Shown here: piece by piece, positions 1 to 12,900 of the stretch
How positions within the stretch are numbered: position 1 is the stretch's first letter
Layout of the letters: the number at the start of each line of letters is the position of its first letter
DNA from: Aradus depressus
Lineage: Eukaryota > Arthropoda > Insecta > Hemiptera > Aradidae
Reading direction: 5' to 3'
DNA length: 64,000 nucleotides
NCBI GenBank assembly: GCA_963662175.1
Contig: OY759221.1
Coordinates: 33,416,045 to 33,480,044 of the forward strand
Made by a program: the position numbers and the translations under genes
The notes under the pieces: model-generated
What the model was told of the DNA's origin: nothing
Database searches by the model: none
Seen by the model: only the letters and a program-made list of their open reading frames with translations

Positions 1-435
1 TGTTTTTATTCTTAGGGGACCTTGGTCCCAGAATAAAATTTATTTTCATTTCAAATAAAATTTATTTTCATTTCATTTCAAACCATCATAGTAATATGCT
101 CGATCGATTTATATTATCAATTTTATTTTACTTTCTTAGTTATATAGATTTTCTTTTTACTTACCTATTCTCTTTTATTTATATAGATACTTTTATTTAT
201 TTTTTTTCATCATAATGAAGTTGTTAATTTTATATTTTTTCCTGTTAATCTTTTGTTTATCTATTTTTTAATTGTATAGTTTTTCTCCAATGTAGCACTA
301 ATTTTATTTATCTATATTTTTATTTCTTTGTACTGATACCATATTTCATTGTTCCTGTTCTTTACTCTATATGTATTTATTCTTAGGGGACCTCGGTCCC
401 AGAATAATAAAATTTCTTTTCATTTCATTTCATTT
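1..435 (+). repeat. retroelement 3' tails with GGGACC/GGTCCC hairpin
   Basis: Two copies (about 10-75 and 375-435) of ttcttaggggacc, ggtcccagaataa and a (TTTCATT)n-like tail. The T-rich stretch between resembles the region next to the inverted copy at 30508. Confidence 0.6.
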
Positions 436-539
436 TCATACTTCGTAAAGTTGAAGGAGTAAAAATCGAATATATCAAAAGAATTTATGGATAAACCTAA
501 CCTCTCTCACTGTAACTAAGAGGTCATATTATCAGAGTT

Positions 540-782
540 CTTTTTGGTCGCTATTGTGGACATGAACCGGACTCCACACTGAGAGGCATAACTTGTGTCT
601 ACCCAGGTTAACGAGTTTTTGATATCATACAAGCTTGGGACCTTCGCTTAACGTCCCATCCGAAGAATAGCGTGCTCAAGGTTTTTTCACCTCCTAGATA
701 AAAAAACCTAAGGGCCTCGGCCATATTTCGAACCCGCGATCTTAAGAAAGCTAACACACTACCTCTGAGCTATCAGGGCTCT
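540..782 (-). mobile_element. SINE-A copy
   Basis: It has the tRNA-like head at the right (tctgagctatcagggct) and the body, but the 3' part is missing. It lies next to chp exon 17. Confidence 0.8.
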
Positions 783-817
783 CTCTCACTATAATAACAT
801 TTTTTATTGGATATTAC

Positions 818-931
818 CTTCAGCAAAGAGTCAGGTAATGATTTGATTTCTCTTCCAGTTAAAGCTATGTGACGAACTTTTTTCGGCAGTTCTCCATACA
901 TTTCTTCACCGAAATTCGGAGTACGTTTCAA
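818..931 (-). CDS. chp: chp exon 17, last exon inside the window
   Basis: Acceptor atttacag, donor gtaata, 38 codons. It encodes LKRTPNFGEEMYGELPKKVR and HIALTGREIKSLPDSLLK. The intact donor shows that the gene continues left of base 1. Confidence 0.88.
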
Positions 932-3900
932 CTGTAAATGTTATAAATTATTAATACAACTAGCACTAATAAAAATACCAAGCGGGAAATATTAAATTAA
1001 AATCAGTAGAGTACTTACTTCAATATGAAGATAGCGCAGGCCCTTGTTGTCTTTTGTCCACTGAGGTATATTAAATCCTTTAACTTCTGGATAAGGACTT
1101 ATGTGTAACGACTGGAGTCCCAGAAGACTGGTCATAGCCTCAACCTATTTCAGAAATAATATTAGTATGGATTCATAATAAAAAATATTACAGAGAAGTG
1201 TAATCACACACTGAAGGGTTCCGTAGGTGAATAGTGATTTTTACTAATGAATAAATATTTAATAAATATATAGTTTTGTAATATATTCAGATTCCGCCTA
1301 TTCCAATATCATGGATATTCAACGATTTCATGGTTGCAAAATCTTTTATACATTAGTCTTTCATCATGTTTTTTTTTTTTCGTTTGCCCCCCCCCCCCCC
1401 TCAAAATACCGTGGATATTGGCCATAAAATAAAAAAATGGAATAATTAATTTCCTTTCCCCGGCCGATAAGAGCCAAGAATCAGTGAGAGACCCACCCCT
1501 GCCCCAATATATATATTATATTTATTGTTATTCTAATATTTGAAAAAGTAAGAATAAATGTATTGTTATTCTTATGGTTACGATTAACTTTTTATATTGT
1601 TGGTCCTTATGTAGACATAGAGAACTTCTATATGATCCAACCTTTTATGTGGAAACATGAGTAGCCGGGTAATGTCTGGAGGAAGGAAAAGTCCCTAGTT
1701 CACTATGTGCCTGTATAGAAGATGTCTGTCTTTGTAAGTGAGGAAGCAGCCTAGGAGTACATTATTGGGGTCTGTTGTTAATAAGTAGGATTCTAGCAAA
1801 TGAATGAATTATTTTTCATAGGCTCCAGCATTGAGTCCACCAGAGCGGTAAAGAAGTCCTCTGATAAGAGGCGTTATGACCTCGTAGTTAAAGCCCGGAC
1901 AAAAAAAAAATATTTCACCAAGATATTTAAAGTAATAAAATTTAAGTAAATATTTAAAGTAATGGAACTTAAACTAACAATTATACACAGATCCCACATA
2001 CTTAGTTACATTTTACAAAGGCAGTAGAATTGTTGTTGAGTAGATAATTTGAATTAGTCAAACACAACAAGAAATAATAAAACATAATGTTATTTGAAGC
2101 AGCTTTTCTATCGATCTTAAAATACTCTCTGAAAATACTGTATTTATTTTACTTAATATGTCCTGTTTACTCAATTATTTTTGCCTCATCGATATATGGC
2201 TGAGTCTACAAATACGAGAGGACAGACAGACTTCAAACAATCTCTAAATACGGTCTTCGACCTACGGAACCCTAAAAATAACTTTATCGACTAAACTACA
2301 GTTTTCTCACTGACCAAACATACATCATATTGACCACTTCTAAGTTGAGAAACGTGACATATTTTGGAAATATATAATAAATAAAATAAAATTAGTTTTT
2401 TTTTTTTTTATATTACCCATTCTACAAGAAATTCGTACATAAACTAATAAACTGAACTAAACCGTTTCGGCACGACATCACCAAACTTAATATAAATATA
2501 TATAAATTTCTTGTGAAATATAAATACCGGAACTTATTTATACCTTAAAAAGTTTGTTTTATTTATACATCATATTTTCTATAATATATAATATAGCTTT
2601 AATTCCAAAACTCATTAGAGAAAGAAAATATAAGATTTACTGAAATCATTGTATGAAGTATAATATAATTTGTGACATTTTATATATATACTGGCATTAA
2701 TGACCTCTCACAAAAACTACCAAGAATAAAAATATATTTTATAATTCGCTGCAACGCGATACAATTTAAACATCATTTTGAAATATTTCCAATAGAAATT
2801 TATTTTTCATTGTTTGAGACGATGTACGTTTTGTCGTTTTGATCCTATCTCAAATCTGAGGACATATTAGCAATTTGGAATTTAATAAAGAACATTTTTG
2901 ATAAGAACTCATTTTTCGATAGAACTAATCGTTTTCGGGTACCTAAATCAAGGTAACGTCTAAAAATATATGAGTCAAAACTACATTTCAGGATGGTCTT
3001 CGACACAAAGACCGACACTTTGAGGAGAGCCCATAAACATCTTGGCCAAGAGTTGTTCACAGCCTCGCAGAACTATATTTTGTTTAAATTTTAAAATACA
3101 TAAATATAAAATATATAAATTTATTTTAAAATATGAGAAACTTACATCAAAATCACTGAGAGGCAAATGTCGAATGTCCAAATCACTAACATAAGGAAAT
3201 TCATTGAAACTTGAATTACTAATAATGTTAATATCATTGCCAGCCATGTAGAGAGTTTTCAATTGTGGAAAATGAGGTATCGATTGTAAATTATTAAATG
3301 AAATATCTAAAAATTTCAAATTAGACAAATTGGTAGACAAATCCGGAGGTAAAAATGTTATCAAATTATGTGTCATTTTCAGTGTGTACAACATTGGCAG
3401 CGGTAGAGATGGTACCTGAAATATAATAAAAATAAATAATTAAATTGAGTAAAAATGAAAATTTTTCTAATAATTTTACATAGTTCAAAATGAATATTTA
3501 CTTACGTAACTAACAGAAACATTACTTATGTCAAGATGTTCCAAAGTGTCCTGAAGACCCAAGAAATCCTTACCACCGATATGGATAAAGTTATGAGCCA
3601 TATTCAATTTTGAAAGACGTGGAAGTGAACTGAGGACGTTTCCAATTTCGTTGAATCTGTTAGAAGACAAGTCCAAAATACGCAGATTCTGAAATTTATA
3701 CATGAAAGTTTTTCTTTATTTAAGAACCATGGCTTAAAAAATTAATTACTGACCGAAAATATCGCAATTTTTAACTTTTTAAAATCACTTACAAACTTAA
3801 GATTTTTTAATATTTTTTTTTCAATTTATTTATTGAGCATATCAATCAGTAAAAACCATAATTAAATCCGATGACAATTATCGAGGAAGGTAAAAAAACT

Positions 3901-6900
3901 TGAGCACGCCGTCCTTCGGATGGAACGTAAAGTGATGGTCCCAAGCATGTACGAAGTCAGGTACTCGTTAAAGATCCCTATCCAAGGTGAATAAATCTGG
4001 TTAGGCAAAATTTATAAAACTCCCACAGTAAAGTCGGGCTCATGGAGAGACAGAGCGCTCTGGTAGTAGGCGATATGACCTCAAAGTAAAGCCCGGGCAT
4101 GAGACTAACTAACTGTCTCTGTAAAGTGATGTACAAAACACAGTTAATAACCGAGGAGATAATATTACTAACCTACAAAAGGACAAAGCCGAGTAACCTG
4201 ATTATTAATAATATATAATATAAACATTGCTAAATATTATATCGAAGGAAGAAGGAGATAAATCGAATTTTTATAAAGACTAGGTAAACAGTTATTTATT
4301 ATAAGATACAGAATTGTCATATATAGAAGTGGACAATTTTCAGTTCAAAGCCGAAAGTAGGATCCAAGTGTGCGGTATTTTACATCTCATATTTTCTTTC
4401 AGATAAGTTAAGTTAATCATACATTCAGAAAGATTAAGAATTCCTCCAAGATGGATGATAATCTAGCGATTAATCATCGAGTGGCCTAGATCCTGATTTA
4501 GAAAGAATTAATCAAGATGAGGTTGAGACATTCATTTAATTTTTTGTTTCTTTTGTTTTTCTTAAATTTAAATCATTTGATTAATAAACTTCAGGAAGGT
4601 TGATCGACGTGTCCAATGAGGACATCCCAAAATGCTATCGAAGAAGTTACTACAACTCTGCAGGAACATTCCCAGAAAAAAAAAAATAGTATCTCAGAGA
4701 AGTCTTGGAAACACAGATGGTAAGGTTACAAACCATGATACCTCAAACCTAGCAAAGTTGTCGGATGTGGGAAGGCCGCTTATCCTGTTGTTGCTGATGT
4801 CCAGATGAAGAAGACCAGCAGCGGCGGTGGGAGAGAAGGCGGTGAGAGGGACTCTGGTGAGGTCGTTGTGAGAGAGGTCGACCCAGACCAGAGAGGGAGG
4901 TGACATGATAGCATCAGTCACCGAATAGAGCAGGTTGTGTGAGAGATCCACTCGACGGAGAGAGGCCAGACCCAGCAACAGGTCGTCCGGGATGTCCTTC
5001 AGTCGGTTGTATGACAGCACCACCTCCTGTAGGAACAGGTGAAACATTCCAATTAGATCCACTCGACGGAGAGAGGCCAGACCCAGCAACAGGTCGTCCG
5101 GGATGTCCTTCAGTCGGTTGTATGACAGCACCACCTCCTGAAAGAACAGGTGAAACATTCCAATTAGATCCACTCGACGGAGAGAGGCCAGACCCAGCAA
5201 CAGGTCGTCCGGGATGTCCTTCACCCGGTTGTATGACAGCACCACCTCCTGTAAGAACAGGTGAAACATTCCAATTAGATCCACCCGACGGAGAGAGGCC
5301 AGACCCAGCAACAGGTCGTCCGGGATGTCCTTCAGCCGGTTGTATGACAGCACCACCTCCTGTAAGAACAGGTGAAACATTCCAATTAGATCCACTCGAC
5401 GGAGAGAGGCCAGACCCAGCAACAGGTCGTCCGGGATGTCCTTCAGCCGGTTGTATGATAGCACCACCTCCTGTAAGAACAGGTGAAACATTCCAATTAG
5501 ATCCACTCGACGGAGAGAGGCCAGACCCAGCAACAGGTCGTCCGGGATGTCCTTCAGCCGGTTGTATGACAGCTCCACCGAGGAAAGGGGGATGATTAGG
5601 GAGATCCTTAACTCAAAAACGCTAATAATTGCCGTTGTAATCTATTATATATTGATACGAAATTTCATATGTAAATTCAAAGCCCTACAGGGACAACATC
5701 TATCAATTTCATCAGGATAGGGTAAACTCAAAAAAAATACCCAATAATTGCCGATATAATGAATATATCGGCATGAAATTTTATATTTAAATTCAAAATC
5801 CCATAAGGATGGCACCTATTAATTTTTTGAAAAATTGAAGAGGGGGAAATACCCTAATAACTGCCGTCGTACGACGATATATCACATGTAGTACATATGA
5901 GGAATCAGAAGCCACAATGTTAGTCAAATATTGAGTTTTAGCTCAAACGGTTGATTGGCTTTGGAGGGAGTGCGAAAGCGTAATTATTTATATTAATTCG
6001 TGCTGGGGAAGTACGTAGTCCAAGCGAAAATAATACTTTGCTCTAATATATTATAAATAACGATTTCAAGACTGAATAAACCCCACGTCAAAATTCAGGC
6101 CCATTACTGACAGCAGTGCTGTCTTGTGGCTGGAAGACTAGGTAGTGAGAATGTACAACTTCCCCACTAGATCGCAGCACCACAAACTTACATTATATGA
6201 AACGATTATTAGTAAACTCTGTAACGCAGTTTTCGTTACAGAATTTTATAAGAAAATGTTTTGAAGCGTGTTGTCGTGAGGCAGAACAAGACCAACATGG
6301 TGTGTCCGATACGATCTCCCTAATCTAATGAAAATATATAAGGATTCAAAGTTCATTGAATAAATTAAAATTAGAGATACATACCTGAAGATTTCTAGCA
6401 CTTCGCAAGGCATCAAATTCAATGTCAGTGAGAACATTGTGACTGAGGTCCAACAGCTGTAACTGAGGCATTTCTGGGAGGATATCTCTGGAGGCGTTCT
6501 GAAGTCCGTTGTGGGATAAGTACAAGTGGGTTAGACTATGCTGAACCGGAAGTAAATAATTCCTTTCAATGGTTGTTATATTATTATGGGAAAAGTCCAG
6601 TATCTGAAAAATAAATAAAGTGTCTGTTAATAAAATATGTTTTTTAAATATCATTTATTAAAACTTGTAAAAAAAAGTAAGGCATACCTTTATGGAAGCG
6701 TAGACATTTTCTTTCCCGATAAAGCTAACGTTTGGAGTTAATATTTTTATTGAATTATAACTAACGTTTACTGTCAGCGATGATAATGTGCCCACCTAAA
6801 TAACAAAAAAAATGTCTCAACTTATTTCATTGCTTAGAAAGGATATTTATCAACGTTTATATATATAATTATAATAAAACATATATATATATATATATAT

Positions 6901-9900
6901 ATAGGTTAGGTTTTATGACTCATGCCCGGGCTTTAACTACGAGTTCATATCGCCTACTACCAGAGCGCTCTTTTGCCACTCTGGTGGACATGAGCCCGAC
7001 TCTACTGTGGGAGTCCTAAATTTTGCCTACCCTAAATTTTTATTCTCCTAGGGTAGGGGTCTTTATCGAGTACCTGACATCGTACAGGCTCGGGACCATC
7101 ACTTAGCGTCCCATCCGAAGGACGGCGTGCTTAAGTTTATTTTACCTCCCAGATAAAATAAACTAAGGTCCTCGGTCGGGTTTCGAACCCACGATCTTGC
7201 GCTCAGAAGACCAGCACGCATACCACTGAGCTATAGGCGCCCTGTAACATATTTATAATATATAATCGTTATTCAGAAATTTAAGGAATATACAATAAAA
7301 TGTACTACTAATAGGTAACTTTTCGATAGATGTGTTACCTTCCAGCTTAAATGAAGCAAAATATCTGAAAAAATAAGGATATTTTCGAAATTTTTTAGAC
7401 TTTGAATGAATTTACCTTAAAAGACTGTTTTTTACTATTACTATTATTGTATTATTCAAAGCCTAAAGGTACAAATAAAATCTTCTCGCTATCATTCGGT
7501 ATCTACTCTCCTATCTCTTTAGTAAAGCACAAAAACTTTTTGAAATGTTACATAATATGAAGTTAAATTTCTCAACTAATTAAAAATTATTTTCACTTCA
7601 TAATAAAGTAATTTTCATAGATTGTCTTTATTCAAATAGTGAAGAACTTCAACTAGAATGTAGATTAACATTACATTGTGAATCCCCTTAGGATGCCAAT
7701 TCAACGTCTCCAGGATCTCTGAGAGAAGAGAAAAGGACAAGGATCTAATCACTGTTACCATCACTCTTCTGAGGCATCTATAAAATTTGATTACCTGATC
7801 CAGACTTGCAAAATTAAAAGTGGTGAGTGAATTATGCGCCAAATCCAGATATGAGAGACATGGTAGGTTTTGGAAAGTTTCAGTTGGTAAATCTGTAATC
7901 CTATTTCCTCTCAAAGAAATACTATTTAATTTTATCAAATCTGCAAAAGCGCCTTGTTCAATTTTATTTATTACATTATCTGCAACGGCTATATCCAGAA
8001 TTTCCTCAAGATCAAAAAATGTATTGGTTAGTATTTTTGAAATTTTATTAAAGGAAAAGTTGACGTCAAGTAATTTCTTGTGAACACTTCCCTGAAATAT
8101 GGAAATAAATTATTAAACATAATAGAAAAAATATACGGGATGTGGACAATACAGGATTTTCTTATGTAAACCACTTTTATAAGGATCTCTCTCCTTCCCC
8201 CTCGCAAATTCATTTCCCATTAACATTAATGGTATGCAAGAGCTTTCACAGGTTGTCAAATAAAATGTAGTATGACCTCTCACAGATTTTTATTAGAAGT
8301 AGGTAGCCCCTAGTAGTAGTTTCCCTCATCATCAGGCAGTCTACAAAAGAAACTATCCTTAATATAATATAAAAGCAACCGAGATAAATATATTAAATTG
8401 TAAAAAGTTAAAAAATTTTTGAAATGAACATACCTGATAAAAAAATTAAATTTTTTATTTTTATTTTTTGAATGAATAATTTTATAATAAAAATAAATAA
8501 ATAAACAATCTAAAAACTTTAACAATTTAAAATATCATGGATGGGGACAGACGATTTATTCCATAGGAGAGTCCCCCCTCCTCAACTCTAGAGAGGGGAT
8601 GGGAGGTTTGTCCAGTCTCACGTACTCCGTTCTCCCAGTTGTGACTCAGATGGTGGACAGGAATAACTCGTCTGTCCCCATCCATGATATTTTAAATTGT
8701 TAAAGTTTTTAGATTGTTTATTTATTTATTTTTATTATAAAATTATTTAGTTTTCATTCAAAAATTTTTTTTTTTTTTATCAGGTATGGTTATTTCAAAT
8801 TTTGTTTAACTTTTTACAATTTAATAAATTTATCTTTGTTGCCTATACATTATATTAAGGATGGTTTCTTTTGTAGACTGCCTGACGATGAGGGAAACCT
8901 CGAAAGCCGGCTAGCTACTTCTATTAAAAATCTGTGAGAGGTCCTTGTATAGTTATTAATAAAAAACTAACCATAATAAAAAAATAACTTAAAATTCGTG
9001 CTATGCGTTACAATTTAAACATTGATTTGAACTATTCCTACAGAAATTTATTGACTATTCTTTGGAGAACTTTGTATTGGTCCTATCTGGAATCATAATA
9101 TTTTTGGTAAGAATCAATTTTTTGATGAGAATACCCGCTTTTGCGTAATTTAATTTTTTTTAAAAAATTAGTTTGAAGACGTCATTTTAGATTGGTTTTC
9201 GGCATGTATTTTGCAAAGCAAGCGACTTTCGAAAAACTTGTACATCACAACATTGTCCCAAAACAATTTGAAACTCACCTTGAATAGATTTCTACCTATT
9301 GAATCTATTTTATTGTCGTGTACATAGAGAGTTTGCAAATGGCTAAGTTGACTGATATCCTCGGGAAGCCGCAACAGACTGTTATGGTTCAACCGGAGAG
9401 TCTTTAGAGAGGACAACGGCTTCAATGTTCCTGGAGGCAAAGCACTCACTCCACTTGTAAATGAATGCATTAATTTTAAATGTTCCAAAGAATGTCCCAC
9501 CTGAAATTGAACAAATTACATTGTTTATCAAATTCTCAAATTCAAAAAACAAATGTATAAATTCAAACTATCATTTATTTGTTACTATACCTCAAGAAAA
9601 CATTGACTATCAATTCTATCAATTCGATTGTCGGTTAGATCAAGATCTTTGATACCCCGAGTTTCGTTGAACAAATGAGGTGGGAGAGAAGTAATACCAG
9701 CTTCTTGTGCGATTAAAGTTTCCAATTCGATACTAAAAGATTTCAAATCCACAGGTGAAATATTACCAATTTGAGCATTAGAAACAGAAAATGTACGCAG
9801 ATGTCCTAATCTGAAAATAAACAAACAAAAGTAAATTCAAGATAAAGGATTATTGAAGAAGTTTATTATTCCATCCAAAGATTTGTAGGTTTCAACAACT

Positions 9901-12900
9901 GGGTTAGGGTATGGCGCCACAGGATTCATACTTTACTTGATTGAACTTTGGTCAGGAAAGAAATACGATTGATTGGTATTGGGAAACCAGGGCCGGGAAG
10001 AGAGACTCAGTAAGGTTCCATAAGCTGACCAAATCTGAAGTGGCGATCCAGAAAACAATAAGTTTAAACTTTATATACAGAGAAAAAAAATTGTAGAAAA
10101 TAAATTAATACATAAAGAAAAGTTATTATATAGCAACATAAGAATAGAGGAATAGCAACCAGATGGTCCTGAGCAGAGTACAGGAAGTATGTAATGTGCA
10201 CTACCATGATTGAAGACGCCAGTAAGAAGTCGAAGCTTCATGACTTCAAGGCTAACTACTTCCCAACCGTTCTGTGTGGCAGTGAGAGCTGGACGAACTT
10301 GAATAAGCACGCCATTCAAATGTCCGCTGCAGAGATGAGATTCCTGAACAGAATTAGGCCAACCACACATTAGGCAATTTCGAAGCGACGCGACTGATAC
10401 TCAATTATATTCCATTTTATATGTATATATATTCCGACTTATACTCCATTTGAGTTGCCTGTGGGTATGATACCCGTAGGCAACTTTTCTCCTCACACTG
10501 AGGATACTGTGCAGCGACTAGGATCTCTTCAGTCTCCATCTAGCCGTGGCGAGAAGCTGAGTTGTTCACCATGTCAAGTGGAGATTCTTCAAGTGATGAA
10601 TATGTCGTTGTTTCTTATTATTATTATTATAGAAAAAGGAAAATCCGAAGATTATGGCGCCATCCTTACATCGAAAGGAATGTTAACTATTTGTTGGTGC
10701 TAAAGAGCTGGAAAAGTCGGATTCCAAGTTCGTAGCATTCTACCGAATGACGAAAGAATCATTCCTACACTTAATTGGCATTGTTTCTGCATCCATAAGG
10801 CAGAGGAACACACAAATGCGGGAATGTGTGAAGAGTGTGTTCACTAGCCTTTGCGAAGCGACGCAGGAGACTGAAGGGACGGGCGACCTTCCTAGCAGGT
10901 CGCTTGAGAATGGTAGGATACGCGTCTCCTGGGAGTGGCGTCATTTGTGTCTCCCCACCACTCAACATAGGACGTGACTTCTAAGATACCCTAAGGATAC
11001 TTGAGTATCAGTCGCGTCGCTTCGGAATTGCCTAATGTGAGGTTGGCCTTATTGTTGGCGAAATGCGGAGGGACCACGTAAGGAACGAGACTATCAGGAA
11101 AGATCAAGGTCTGTGAAGCACTTCGGTTGGTCCGGCAAACCGAGGGGTAACCTAGAGTGATGTATCTGGGCTTCAAGAAGAGGATCAGACAACAAAGAGG
11201 CAAGGCGATGGCTAAAGTGCGTAATCTCGCCAGGGAGAGGCAGCAGTAGACAGGAGCTCTCTCCACGCCGAAAGACAAAGAAGAAAAAGAAAAGTTATAA
11301 TTCCTAGCTTCACATTTCTGTAAAACTATTACTAAAATTACAGCCAGGTACCTACATAAAATGAATTGCCTTGTGCTCGTAAAATATAACGAAATTATGC
11401 AGCACAATAGGTACCTACCATGGGAAATACTAGAAGTAACATGACACTGAAGAACAAATCATTGTTCTTCTGCTGTAATCTAAAAATATTAGTTTTTTAA
11501 TTTACATTACTTTCAGTAACTAGTTTTAAATAAAAAAAAAAATAAAAACGTTTTTATTTTGGTACAATACAATATTTTTATTCACAAATAGTAAAAAGAA
11601 CAAACACACAGAAAAAACAAACATGAAAAGTCTTAATATAATCTCGGCATGAGTCTGCGAGCTGAGATTGTAGTGGCCCTGTAGGAGTAGGTGAATTTAA
11701 TTAAATAGAATGTGCCACACAACCAAACCAATTTACTGAAAACAAAGAGCACGTGTAAGGGTGGCTAGCCCGAGAAGAACTACACGACTCACTGCTTCCT
11801 CTATCAATATAATTTTCATAATATATATTCCAACAGGCCCTCTTCAGAGCAAGCTGACAGACCTTCATGGAAGTTCCGGGTAAGCTCTTTTCACGCGTTC
11901 ACCGGAGAAACTTTTTCTAATATAGTCTTGTTATATTAGAGTGGTTAGTGCAGAAACATACATGCCAAGGATATGTTTGAAGCAGAAGTATTATAGTTGT
12001 GTGCAAGAGTGGAAATACTCTGGAGTGTATTCCTGTTTGGCGCACCCCGCGAAACTCAGGCTGTAATTTTCTTATTTTTCGAACCAAGAGTTTTCTTTAA
12101 TCGTTTTTAATAAAATGTAATATAAACATAGTCACCATGGCAACTGGTGACGAACCAAGATTTTTCCATGAACACATTAAAAGAAAAAAACCAAAAAACA
12201 TCCAGACAAAATTTAAAGACCAGGAAATAATAATAAAATCAACAAAATGAAAAGTAAATAGGAAAAAAACAAATTTCGAAAGTCAAACACAATAGAAATA
12301 ATGAAATATCACCAGTAAGGCTTATCAATGAAAACTTTGAACATTCATAATGAACCCGAAATAGTAAAACAAGAAATAAAGAAGACATCGAGAAGAAAGG
12401 AAATTTAATAAGCTTGAAGATGAATATAAAAGAAACATAAAATGTATTAGTTTAATTAATTAATTTTACAACGCAACGGAAAGAAATGGAAGTCGACAGG
12501 TTGTAAGCAATTTTTATATGGAAACTCCTAACAAGTTATGGATAAAATATAACCATATGAACTGAAAAGGAAAAAGGAACATCAAAGAATAAAATGGAAT
12601 CAAGAAAAAGTGGATTATTAATGAGAAAGAAGAAAAAATCTGTAGTAGGGAAACTGTCCGATGTGAATTTTCAAGAAAGAACAAATAATCATTTAAAGAA
12701 TTTTGAGAAAGAAAAATCAGAAGAATATTGCGAAAATATAAAAACATAGCAAAATAAAGGAACAGGAGTGGAGGTAAAAAATGTCAGCCCAAAGAAGTGT
12801 AAGTCAGTTCCTTTTCTCACTCGTTCAACAAACTGTAGCTTCGGTATGAGTGTATATTTAATTCAATTTAAAGGAATAAGCATTTTAATTGAAAACTAAG

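Noticed and set aside
4939..5595. Plus-strand 218-codon repetitive frame rich in PLDGERPDPATGRPGCPS units
   Set aside because: It is the antisense shadow of the 111-bp chaoptin exon array; any frame of a 3n repeat can stay open, and it has no homology or splice context.
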